A stretch of 64,000 nt of DNA from Lentzea sp. NBRC 105346. GTDB taxonomy: Bacteria; Actinomycetota; Actinomycetes; Mycobacteriales; Pseudonocardiaceae. How positions within the stretch are numbered: position 1 is the first letter of the stretch; each line of letters opens with the position of its first letter. The position numbers and the translations under genes are program-made. The stretch spans positions 62,001 through 126,000 of the forward strand of contig NZ_BSTQ01000010.1 in NCBI RefSeq assembly GCF_030269605.1, given 5' to 3'. The notes beneath the pieces were generated by a model, which saw only the letters and a list, made by a program, of their open reading frames with translations, had not been told where the DNA came from and did no database searches. Positions 54,037 through 62,231 of this stretch are shown piece after piece.

Positions 54037-54860
54037 CTGGTACCTGCCAATACTTGTGCCGAAAGGGAAATGGAACTCGCCGGAGCGAGCATCTTGTGTC
54101 CACTGTGGATGATCGAGGCGAGCTGCCGGACCGTCTGGTAGGGGTCGGGGTCGTTGAAGACGCGCCGGCCGACCGCGAGTCCCGCACAGCCGGCGGCCAT
54201 GACGTCCTCGGCGTATGCGGTGATGTCACCGCTGCCCGCGGGACCTCCCGCGACGAGGACGGGGACCGGGCTGCTCGCGACCACGTCGGCGAGCGCGTCG
54301 ACCGGGGTGGACCAGGTCGTCTTGACCAGGTCGGCGCCGAGGTCGGCGGCGATGTTCACGACATGCGCGATCAACGCCGGGTCGTGCGGGTCGCTGATCC
54401 GCGGGCCGCGTGGGTAGGCCATGGCCATCAACGGCATGCCCCATCGGTCGCAGGCCCCGGCGACGGCGCCGAGGTCGGCGAGCTGGGCGGCCTCGGTGTC
54501 CGAGCCGACGTTGACCTGCACGCTGACCGCGTCCGCGCCGAGACGCAACGCGTCTTCCACCGCGCCGACCATGACCTTGGCGTTCGCATCCCGCGCCAGA
54601 CCCGTGCTGGCGTTGAGGTGCACGACCAGCGCCGTGTTCCGCAGCACCGACGGGTCGAGGTTGCGGGCCCGGCCCTTGTGCACGACGACCGCGTCCGCGC
54701 CGCCCTCGGCGACCTCGCGGACGAGCTCATGGAACCTGTGCTCCGCCGCGATCGGACCGTCCGCGACGGAGTGGTCGAGAGGAACGACCAGGAATCGGCC
54801 GTCCGACCGCCTGCTGAGTCTGGTCAAGCGCAGCGCTTTGCCGGAGGACGAACTCGACAT
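54033..54860 (-). CDS. Class I aldolase (ADTH synthase/GriI-like)
   Basis: 275 residues from ATG 54860 (AAAGGAG eight bases upstream; the longer frame lacks a site). FLVVPLDHSVADGP, VQVNVGSDTEAAQ, DLVKTTWS (Schiff-base Lys) and VLVAGGPAGSGD are typical of the archaeal FBP-aldolase-like enzymes that join aspartate semialdehyde to a three- or six-carbon sugar phosphate. GriI uses DHAP and gives the precursor of 3-amino-4-hydroxybenzoate. It is the first gene of the minus operon. Confidence 0.92.
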   Translation of the reverse strand: MSSSSSGKALRLTRLSRRSDGRFLVVPLDHSVADGPIAAEHRFHELVREVAEGGADAVVVHKGRARNLDPSVLRNTALVVHLNASTGLARDANAKVMVGAVEDALRLGADAVSVQVNVGSDTEAAQLADLGAVAGACDRWGMPLMAMAYPRGPRISDPHDPALIAHVVNIAADLGADLVKTTWSTPVDALADVVASSPVPVLVAGGPAGSGDITAYAEDVMAAGCAGLAVGRRVFNDPDPYQTVRQLASIIHSGHKMLAPASSISLSAQVLAGTR

Positions 54861-55061
54861 CGCTGAACTCCTTTCGTGGAGGTTGCCATCACGATCGGCG
54901 TTTCCAGCGCGTTGTCCAAGACCCGTTCCACCTGGTCGAGACGAGTGACCGGAATGGGTTGCGGGGCCTACACCTTCGTCTAGGACCGTCGGGTCTTGGG
55001 GACGCACCTGCGGGCTTGCCAGCATCTGGTCATTCCATTTCCGGGTTTGAGGAGCAGATGC
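54861..55061. promoter_or_regulatory. Divergent promoter region of the two main operons
   Basis: 201 bases. Inverted half-sites AAGACCCG (54918-54925) and CGGGTCTT (54990-54997), with extended similarity GTCC/GGAC outside them, lie 64 bases apart and may bind a dimeric regulator that controls both operons. No gene seen. Confidence 0.45.
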
Positions 55062-56234
55062 ATGCCTGAGAACACGACGTGCGTTGTGGGCGCGGGACCT
55101 GCAGGTTTACTGCTCGCGCTGCTGCTCGGCAGGCGCGGGCACCGCGTTGTCGTGCTGGAGCGCAACACCCGGCTGGACGGCCCGTCGCCGGGCGCGCAGT
55201 CCCCGGTCATCCAGCCCGCGACATTGCAGATGCTGGCGAAGCTGGACCTGCTCGACGCGGTGCGCGCCGAATCGGGCGAAATCCGTTCCGGCGACGTGCA
55301 CCAGAACGGCAACCGGGTCGGCGGATATGCCTACACCGACATTCCCGGCTCGCCGCTGCCCTATTCACTGACCATTTCCGTGCGGGCTTTGCGGCGTGAG
55401 CTCGTGCGCGCCGTCTCGGAACTGCCGTCGGTCGAGATCGTGCTCGGCGCGACCGTCACGGGCCTCACCGACGACGGCGATCGCTACGCGTTGACCTACG
55501 ACGTTCCCGACGGCGCACGGACGTTGCGGCCGGACTTCATCGTCGGCAGCGACGGCAAGTTCTCCACGTTGCGCGGTCTCGCGGAGATCCCGACCGAGGT
55601 CTTCACCTACGACAAGGGTTATCTCGACTTCCTGATCACCGCGCCGTCCGACTGGGGCCCGCGCCTCGGTATGCACTTCGCCGACGGCAACTACGTCCTG
55701 GCCTCCCCCGCGCCCGGCGGCGAGCTGCGCATCGCGTGGATCACCACCGAGCAGCGCGTCGACGAGGTGCTCGCCGGCTCGCCGGACGACCTGGCGAAGG
55801 TCATCGGCACGATCGCCCCGGCGTTGGCGGACACCCTGGCCGAACAGCTGAACGGCAAACAGTGGGACGAGGTCGGCCACCGCCACGTGCAGCACCACAT
55901 GGTCCGCCCGGACTGCTGGCTGCGGCGCAACCTCGTGCTGCTGGGCGACTCCGCGCACGGCCTGCACGCGTTCGGCGGCCAGGGCCTCAACACCGGCCTG
56001 CAGGACGCGGCGCTGCTGGCCGTCGGCATCTCGCACGCCTTCCGGGACGGCACCGTCGCACGTCTCGAAGAGCTGATCGGGCTGCGCAAGCCGTTCATGG
56101 ACGCTTTCCAGGACGTGCAACGGGAAACGCTGACCGGTCAGCGCCGCGACTCGCCACCGGACCTGCCCACCCTCGCACTCGGTCAGGCCGAGCTGCGCGA
56201 CGTGTGGAGCTCGATTCCGGAGGGCATCGCATGA
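55062..56234 (+). CDS. FAD-dependent aromatic-type monooxygenase
   Basis: 390 residues from ATG 55062 (GAGGAG eight bases upstream). FAD-binding GAGPAGLLLALLLG near the start, the second FAD motif GDSAHGLHAFGGQGLNTGLQDA near 310 and a middle DFIVGSDGKFS (DG motif) are intact, as in PHBH-type hydroxylases. It probably hydroxylates the aminohydroxybenzoate ring after amide formation, as the FAD enzyme does in asukamycin-type pathways. Codon 16 is TTA (55107-55109), rare in this genome. It is the first gene of the plus operon and overlaps the next by ATGA. Confidence 0.9.
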   Translation: MPENTTCVVGAGPAGLLLALLLGRRGHRVVVLERNTRLDGPSPGAQSPVIQPATLQMLAKLDLLDAVRAESGEIRSGDVHQNGNRVGGYAYTDIPGSPLPYSLTISVRALRRELVRAVSELPSVEIVLGATVTGLTDDGDRYALTYDVPDGARTLRPDFIVGSDGKFSTLRGLAEIPTEVFTYDKGYLDFLITAPSDWGPRLGMHFADGNYVLASPAPGGELRIAWITTEQRVDEVLAGSPDDLAKVIGTIAPALADTLAEQLNGKQWDEVGHRHVQHHMVRPDCWLRRNLVLLGDSAHGLHAFGGQGLNTGLQDAALLAVGISHAFRDGTVARLEELIGLRKPFMDAFQDVQRETLTGQRRDSPPDLPTLALGQAELRDVWSSIPEGIA

Positions 56235-57058
56235 AGCTCGACCACTACCTGGACCGCATCGGCCACACCGGCCCAGTCGAGCCGACGCTGGAGTGCTTAC
56301 GCGCCTTGGCTTCCGCGCACCTGCGCGCGGTGCCGTACGAGATGCTCGACTCGGTCGAAGCCACCCGGCCGAAGCTGGACCTGCCCGACGTGTACGACCG
56401 GCTCGTCGGCGAACGGCGGGGCGGCAACTGCATGGAGGCAGCACCGCTCCTCGCGCACTTCCTGCGCGAGATCGGTTTCTCCGTCGAACTGGTGTCCGCG
56501 CAGATCTGGCGGATCAACGGCGAGTGGGCGCCCGCGTGGGACCACTTGCTGCTGATCGTGTCGATCGGCGGCGAGCGCTGGCTGGTGGACGTGAGCTTCC
56601 TGGCCGTCACGGTATTCGAGCCGATGCGGATCGGAGCCGGCGTCGCCGAGCACCGCGGCTGGCGGTTCAAGCTGGTCGAGGAGGACGGCTTCACCACGTT
56701 GTGGCGGGCAGGCGCGGACGGCAAGTGGAACCGCGTGTACCGCTACGAGGACAGGCCGGTCGAGGACCTGGGCTTCACCTGGATCGTCGACTACCACCTG
56801 AGCACCGAGGCGTCCCCGCTGACCGGCAACGTGTTGTGCTCGCGCACCACGCCGACCGGCAAGGTGATCATCATGCGGGACAACGTGTTCCGCGCCACCG
56901 AGGGCACCCAGGAGATCGACTTCCTGTCCACGCGCGAAGAAGCGCGAAGTGCCTTCGCCGAGGTCTTCCACGGCCACGAGCACCTGGTCGAGCGCGCCGT
57001 GACGACCTGGGAACGCACGCGCCGCAACAACTCCAACCCGCTGCCGAGGATTGGCTGA
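56231..57058 (+). CDS. Arylamine N-acyltransferase (amide synthase)
   Basis: 275 residues. The catalytic triad is Cys67 (RGGNCMEA), His105 (WDHLLL) and Asp120 (WLVDVSF), as in arylamine N-acetyltransferases. In ansamycin and manumycin pathways such enzymes form the amide between an aryl amine and a carrier-bound polyketide, which suits 3-amino-4-hydroxybenzoate here. Codon 23 is TTA (56297-56299). It overlaps the upstream monooxygenase gene by four bases, so coupling of the two is expected. Confidence 0.92.
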   Translation: MKLDHYLDRIGHTGPVEPTLECLRALASAHLRAVPYEMLDSVEATRPKLDLPDVYDRLVGERRGGNCMEAAPLLAHFLREIGFSVELVSAQIWRINGEWAPAWDHLLLIVSIGGERWLVDVSFLAVTVFEPMRIGAGVAEHRGWRFKLVEEDGFTTLWRAGADGKWNRVYRYEDRPVEDLGFTWIVDYHLSTEASPLTGNVLCSRTTPTGKVIIMRDNVFRATEGTQEIDFLSTREEARSAFAEVFHGHEHLVERAVTTWERTRRNNSNPLPRIG

Positions 57059-57059
57059 G

Positions 57060-58058
57060 ATGAAACAAGTCGGCATCCGTGCCGTCGGCACGTACCTGCC
57101 CGAACGCGTGGTGACGAACCTGGAGCTCGAAGAGCTGCTGACGACCCGCGACGACTGGATCCGCGACAACATCGGCGTTGAGACCCGCCGCGTCGCGGCC
57201 GACGACGAGTGGACGTCGGACCTGGGCGCCAAGGCGCTGCGAGACGCATGTGAACAGGCCGGCGTCCGGACGGACGAGATCGACCTCGTGATCGTCGGCA
57301 CCTACACGCCGGACAACATGGCGCCGCCCGTCGCGATGCTCGTCATCGAGAAGGCCGGGGTGACCGGCGCCACCGGGTTCGACGTCAACGCGGGTGCCTG
57401 CCCCAGCAGCGTGTTCGCGCTCGATGTCGGCGCGAAGTACGTGGCGTCGGGTCACTACAAGCGGGTGGCCGTCGTGCTCGCGGACGTGAACACCAAGACC
57501 CTGGACTGGAAGGACGTCGGGCCCGCCGTGATCTTCGGCGACGGCGCGGCGTGCTACCTCCTCGAAGAGGCTACAACGGGAGGCATCGGCCCCGTTCTGC
57601 TGCGCAGCGATCCCACGCGGTACCAATCGGTGTGGGTCAAGCGCGAGGAGCGCAGGTTCCGTGACGGCCGGCCGCGGCGCAGCGTTTTCGGTGACAACTT
57701 CGCCTCCCTCAAGGGCAACGACGTTCGCGAGTTCGCGGTTGGCGAGGTGCCCGGGTTCATCAAGGAACTGCTGGGAGACAAGGACATCGCCGACGTCGAC
57801 CTGTTCGCCTTGCACCAGGCCAACCTCTACATCGTCCGCGGGATCATGGACGGACTCGGCGTGGCGCACGACCGCACGGTGACCAACGTCCAGAAGTACG
57901 GCAACACTTCGGGCGCGAGCGTGCCGCTGGTGCTCCGGGAAGCCGTGGAGACCGGAAAACTCAAGCGGGGCGACACGGTCGTACTCGCCGCGTTCGGCTC
58001 CGGTCTCAGCATGGGCGCCGCGCTCGTCACGTGGTGCGGGCCGGAGGACTTCGCATGA
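57060..58058 (+). CDS. KAS III-like ketosynthase 1
   Basis: 332 residues from ATG 57060 (an in-frame TTG at 57051 overlaps the upstream stop). The KAS III triad is Cys114 (NAGACPSS), His252 (LHQANLYIV) and Asn282 (YGNTSGAS). KAS III enzymes start chains by condensing an acyl-CoA or acyl-ACP with malonyl-ACP. GACPSS in place of the usual GCAGF suggests an unusual starter. Paired with a second KAS III immediately downstream, it may start one of the two polyketide arms. Confidence 0.93.
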   Translation: MKQVGIRAVGTYLPERVVTNLELEELLTTRDDWIRDNIGVETRRVAADDEWTSDLGAKALRDACEQAGVRTDEIDLVIVGTYTPDNMAPPVAMLVIEKAGVTGATGFDVNAGACPSSVFALDVGAKYVASGHYKRVAVVLADVNTKTLDWKDVGPAVIFGDGAACYLLEEATTGGIGPVLLRSDPTRYQSVWVKREERRFRDGRPRRSVFGDNFASLKGNDVREFAVGEVPGFIKELLGDKDIADVDLFALHQANLYIVRGIMDGLGVAHDRTVTNVQKYGNTSGASVPLVLREAVETGKLKRGDTVVLAAFGSGLSMGAALVTWCGPEDFA

Positions 58059-59077
58059 GGGGCGTGCACGCCGCGATCACCGGGCTGGGCTCGTACCTGC
58101 CCTCGATCGAGGTCACCAACGCGATGCTGTGCGAGAAGATCGACAGCTCCGACGAGTGGATCCGCAGCCGCACCGGCATCCGCACACGCTACTGGGCGAC
58201 ACCGGAGGAAACGGTGGAGCACATGGCGATCGAGGCGGCGAAGGACGCGATCAAGCACGCCGGGATCACCGCGTCCGAGGTCGGCTGCGTCGTCGTCTCG
58301 ACGGTGTCGCACCTGCGGCAGTTCCCGTCGCTGGCCAGCGGTGTGGCGCACGGTGTCGGCGCGGACGACGCGGGCGCGTTCGACATCTCCGCCGGCTGCG
58401 CCGGATTCTGCTACGGGCTTCAGCTCGCCAGCGGCATGATCGCGGCACAGGACGCACAGCACGTGCTGGTCATCGCCGTCGAACGGCTCTCCGAGCTCGT
58501 CGACCAGGAGGATCGCAACACCAGCTTCCTGTTCGGCGACGGCGCGAGCGCGGCGGTCGTCAGCGCGTCCGACGAACCCGGCATCGGGCCGGTGGTCTGG
58601 GGTTCTGACGGGTCCCAGAAGGACACCATCCGGCAGAGCGTCTCATGGGCCGATCTTCAAACCGACCGCGACGCGTGGCCCGTGATCACCATGGACGGTC
58701 GCGAGGTCTTCCGTTGGGCCGCCTACGAAATGGGCCCGGCGGCCAAGAAAACGCTCGAACGGGCCGGTGTCACCGCGCAGGACCTCGACGCGTTCATCCC
58801 GCATCAGGCCAACCTGCGCATCACCGACGAACTGGTGAAGGGCCTCGACCTGCCGGAGCGGGTCGTCGTCGCACGCACGATCACCGAGCACGGCAACACC
58901 TCCGCCGTCTCGGTGCCACTGGCGATGCACCAGCTGCTCGCCACCGGCGAGGCCCCGGCGGGCGGTCTCGCGCTGCTGCTGTCGTTCGGCACCGGCCTCG
59001 TCTGGGCCGGACAGGTCGTCCGGCTTCCCCCGGCGCCACCGAAGGCGCCCACCAAAGCTGAAGGAGCAATCGCATGA
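58055..59077 (+). CDS. KAS III-like ketosynthase 2
   Basis: 340 residues; ATG overlaps the previous stop (ATGA). The triad is Cys115 (SAGCAGFCYGL), His250 (IPHQANLRI) and Asn281 (HGNTSAVS), all canonical for FabH. It is clearly distinct in sequence from ketosynthase 1, so the pair is not a recent duplication and probably differs in starter choice (for example a cyclohexanecarboxyl-CoA versus an aryl or short acyl primer). Which one uses which is unknown. Confidence 0.94.
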   Translation: MRGVHAAITGLGSYLPSIEVTNAMLCEKIDSSDEWIRSRTGIRTRYWATPEETVEHMAIEAAKDAIKHAGITASEVGCVVVSTVSHLRQFPSLASGVAHGVGADDAGAFDISAGCAGFCYGLQLASGMIAAQDAQHVLVIAVERLSELVDQEDRNTSFLFGDGASAAVVSASDEPGIGPVVWGSDGSQKDTIRQSVSWADLQTDRDAWPVITMDGREVFRWAAYEMGPAAKKTLERAGVTAQDLDAFIPHQANLRITDELVKGLDLPERVVVARTITEHGNTSAVSVPLAMHQLLATGEAPAGGLALLLSFGTGLVWAGQVVRLPPAPPKAPTKAEGAIA

Positions 59078-59313
59078 CCACGCTGGAAACGTTGCGCGAC
59101 ATCATCGAAGAGGTCGCCGAGGTCCCCGCCGGCGGCATCACGCCGGAGAGCCACTTCGTCGACGACCTGCAGCTCGACTCGCTGGCAGTCGTGTCGCTGT
59201 TCGTGCTCGTCAAGCGCCGCATCGGGGTCGACGTGCCGGACGAGATCGCCGATCAGCTGACGACCGTCGGGCAGGCCGTCGCCTACCTGGAGCAGGGCGT
59301 CGTCCCGGTCTGA
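59074..59313 (+). CDS. Acyl carrier protein
   Basis: 79 residues, ATGA overlap with the KAS III gene. The phosphopantetheine site is Ser36 in DDLQLDSLAVV and the four-helix pattern is normal in length. Position directly after two KAS III genes suggests it carries the chains they start, in contrast to the tandem carrier on the other operon. Confidence 0.92.
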   Translation: MTTLETLRDIIEEVAEVPAGGITPESHFVDDLQLDSLAVVSLFVLVKRRIGVDVPDEIADQLTTVGQAVAYLEQGVVPV

Positions 59314-59339
59314 GCCGGAGACCGACACCGGAGGAAACC

Positions 59340-62231
59340 ATGCACCTTCTGCTCGAGCGCGGCCAGCACCCCCTGCGGGGAGAGGTGCTGGTCCCGCCTT
59401 CCAAGTACCACGCGCACCGCGCGTTGATCCTCGCCTCGCTCGCCGAGGGTACGAGCCGGATCACCGGGCTGAGCAACGCCCGGCACGTCGGCTACACGCT
59501 GCGGATGCTGCGCGACCTCGGCACCGAGATCGACGTGGACGCCGACGGCTACACCGTGCGCGGCGGCACCTACCGTCCCGCGCAGGAGTCCGTCACCGCG
59601 GGAAGTTCCGGCACCACGCTGTACTTCATGCTCGGCCTCGCGGCGCTGGCCGACCGCCCGGTGACCGTCACCGGTCAGAAGTACTTCCAGCGCAGGCCGG
59701 TCGGCCCGTTGCTGGACGCGCTGCGGGACCTCGGCGTCACGCTGGAGTCCGCGGACGGCTGCCCGCCGGTGCACGTTCAGCCCGGCAGGCCCAAGCGCGG
59801 ACACGTCCGCATCGCGGGCACGTTGTCCCAGTGGATCTCCGGCCTCGTACTGCTGGCACCGTTCGCCACCGGCCGCACGGTGATCGAGGTCGAGGGCGAG
59901 CTCAACGAGCGCCCGTACGTCGAGCTGACCGTGTCGATGATGCGGCAGTTCGGCCTGCGCGTGAACGTCTCCGATGACTGGCGCCGGTTCGAGATCGAGC
60001 CGAACCAGCAGGCGGTCGCCACCGACCTCACGCTGCCGCCGGACCTGGGTTCGGCCGCGTTCGGCATCGTCGCGTCGGCGATCCAGCCGGCGGACGTGCT
60101 GCTGCGCGGGATCAGCCGGCTCGACGGCGACGCGACCGATCACCCCGAGGTGGCGTTCCTGCGCGTCGTCCGCGAGATGGGCGTACCGATGACGCTGGAG
60201 GGCGACGGCGTGCGCATCAAGCACGACGGGATCCGGCTGCGCCCTACCACGATCGACTGCCGCGAGATCCCGGACATGCTGCCAGTACTGTCCACGTTGG
60301 CCTGTTTCGCCGACGGCGAGACGATCTTCGAGAACGTCGAGCACGTGCGGCTCAAGGAGTCCGACCGTGTCGCCGCGATGACGCAGCTCAACAAGATGGG
60401 CGGCGACCTGCGCATGACGGGCGACCGCCTCGTCGTCCGCGGTGTCCACGGACTCACCGGCGCCACGCTGTCGTCGTTCAACGACCACCGCGTGCTGATG
60501 TCCCTGGCACTGGCGGGCTCGGTCGCCGAGGGCGAGACGCGGTTGAGCTACCCGAACGCCTACCGCATCTCCTACCCCGACTTTCTCAAGGACATGACGC
60601 GCATCGGCGTCGACATCTCGGTTCAGCCCGGCAGCCACAAGGTTCCGTCGCTGTCCGGTCTCACCCTGCCGGAGATGCTGCGCCGCTGGTCCGGCGAACA
60701 TCCGGACGAGGTCGCGCTGGTCGAGGGCAGCACCGCGCTGACGTGGCGCGAGCTGGACGAGCGGGTCGACCGCGCGGCGGCTGCGTTGCTGAAGCTGGGG
60801 GTCCGGCCCGGTGAGCCGGTTGCCTACCAGCTGCCGAACTGGTCCGAGTTCGTGGAGATCACGCTGGCGACCCTGCGCATCGGCGCGGTGTGCTGCCCGC
60901 TGATGCCGATCTTCCGCGAGCGCGAGGTCGCGTTCATGCTCATGCGGTCCGGCGCGCGCGTGCTGTTCGTCGCCGACCGGTACCGCAACCGCAACCACGC
61001 GGCCGAGACCGCGGAATGGCTGGCCGAGGACCCGCAGCGGCTCGACGTGGTGGTCGTCGGCGGTGGCACGCTGCCCGCCGAGGACGGGTGGCACCTGTGG
61101 AGCGAGCTGCTCGAAAAGTCCGTTGTCGACCGTGCTGCGTTCCCTTCCGCCGACCCGAAGTCGACCGCGCAGCTGCTCTTCACCTCCGGCACCACCGGCG
61201 AGCCGAAGGGCGTGCGGCACCGCCACGACACGTTGAACCGTGCCGTGCGGGCGCAGGCGAAGCGGCTGGGGCTCACCGAGAACGACACCGTGTTCATCCC
61301 GTCGCCACTGGCCCACCAGACCGGCTTCCTTTACGGGATGTGGCTCGCGATCAACCTCGGCACCACCCAGGTGCTGCAGGCCGTGTGGGATGCCCCGGAG
61401 GCGCTGCGGGCCATGCGGGACAACAACGTCACGTTCGTGCAGGCCGCGACCCCGTTCCTGGCCGACCTCGCGCAGGCCGTCGAGGACGGCGAGCAGGCCC
61501 CGGAGGCGCTGCGGATCTTCGTCGCCACCGGCGCCGCCGTCCCGAGGACGCTGGCGTTGCGCGCCAAGGATGTCCTGGGCACCGCGGTGTGCGGCGCGTT
61601 CGGCACGACCGAGACGTGCCTGGGCTCGTTGTCCGCGCCGGACGACACACCGGGCACCGACGGCCGCGCGATGGACGGCGTTCGTCTGCGCGTCACGGAC
61701 GACAACGGTGCTGTGCTGCCCGCGGGTGTGGAAGGCAACTTCGAGCTGTGGTCGCCGATGTGCTTCGAGGGCTACCACGATCGCCCCGACCTCACTGCCG
61801 AGGCGTACACCGCCGACGGCTGGTACCGCACCGGCGACCTCGCGGTGATCGACGCCGACGGGTTCGTCCGGATCACCGGGCGCGTGCGCGACGTGATCAA
61901 CCGGGGTGGCGAGAAGGTACCGGTCGCGGAGATCGAGGAGTTGCTCTACCAGCACCCGTCGGTGATCGACGTGGCGCTGGTCGCGATGCCGGACGAGCGG
62001 CTCGGTGAGCGAGCGTGCGCGTTCGTCGTGCTCGCGCCGGACACCGACCTGGACCTGGAGGGCGTGCGCAAGCACCTCGACCAGCACGCGGTGTCGAAGT
62101 ACTACTGGCCGGAACGGCTCGAGATCGTGCCCCGGCTGCCGCGCAACCCCAGCGGCAAGATCCAGAAGTTCATCCTCCGGGACCAGGCGAAGTCCTTGCG
62201 CCCGCAGCAGTTCGAGGAGCACAACGCGTGA
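59340..62231 (+). CDS. EPSP-synthase-like domain fused to acyl-CoA ligase (PlmJK-type, cyclohexanecarboxylate pathway)
   Basis: 963 residues from ATG 59340 (GGAGGAAA upstream). Residues 1-430 are an enolpyruvyl-transferase fold with SKYHAHRALILAS, GSSGTT, VRLKESDRVAAM and FNDHRVLM. Residues about 440-963 are an AMP ligase with TSGTTGEPKGVRHR, a FGTTETC motif and catalytic Lys in RNPSGKIQ. The same fusion order occurs in phoslactomycin PlmJK; in ansatrienin the two are separate. These enzymes act on shikimate-derived acids on the way to cyclohexanecarboxyl-CoA. The true reaction of the EPSPS-like half is not settled in that pathway. The gene overlaps the dehydrogenase gene by GTGA. Confidence 0.9.
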   Translation: MHLLLERGQHPLRGEVLVPPSKYHAHRALILASLAEGTSRITGLSNARHVGYTLRMLRDLGTEIDVDADGYTVRGGTYRPAQESVTAGSSGTTLYFMLGLAALADRPVTVTGQKYFQRRPVGPLLDALRDLGVTLESADGCPPVHVQPGRPKRGHVRIAGTLSQWISGLVLLAPFATGRTVIEVEGELNERPYVELTVSMMRQFGLRVNVSDDWRRFEIEPNQQAVATDLTLPPDLGSAAFGIVASAIQPADVLLRGISRLDGDATDHPEVAFLRVVREMGVPMTLEGDGVRIKHDGIRLRPTTIDCREIPDMLPVLSTLACFADGETIFENVEHVRLKESDRVAAMTQLNKMGGDLRMTGDRLVVRGVHGLTGATLSSFNDHRVLMSLALAGSVAEGETRLSYPNAYRISYPDFLKDMTRIGVDISVQPGSHKVPSLSGLTLPEMLRRWSGEHPDEVALVEGSTALTWRELDERVDRAAAALLKLGVRPGEPVAYQLPNWSEFVEITLATLRIGAVCCPLMPIFREREVAFMLMRSGARVLFVADRYRNRNHAAETAEWLAEDPQRLDVVVVGGGTLPAEDGWHLWSELLEKSVVDRAAFPSADPKSTAQLLFTSGTTGEPKGVRHRHDTLNRAVRAQAKRLGLTENDTVFIPSPLAHQTGFLYGMWLAINLGTTQVLQAVWDAPEALRAMRDNNVTFVQAATPFLADLAQAVEDGEQAPEALRIFVATGAAVPRTLALRAKDVLGTAVCGAFGTTETCLGSLSAPDDTPGTDGRAMDGVRLRVTDDNGAVLPAGVEGNFELWSPMCFEGYHDRPDLTAEAYTADGWYRTGDLAVIDADGFVRITGRVRDVINRGGEKVPVAEIEELLYQHPSVIDVALVAMPDERLGERACAFVVLAPDTDLDLEGVRKHLDQHAVSKYYWPERLEIVPRLPRNPSGKIQKFILRDQAKSLRPQQFEEHNA

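Noticed and set aside
59283-62222. 979-codon minus-strand frame
   Set aside because: It is a shadow of the EPSPS-ligase gene. The plus frame has all catalytic motifs.
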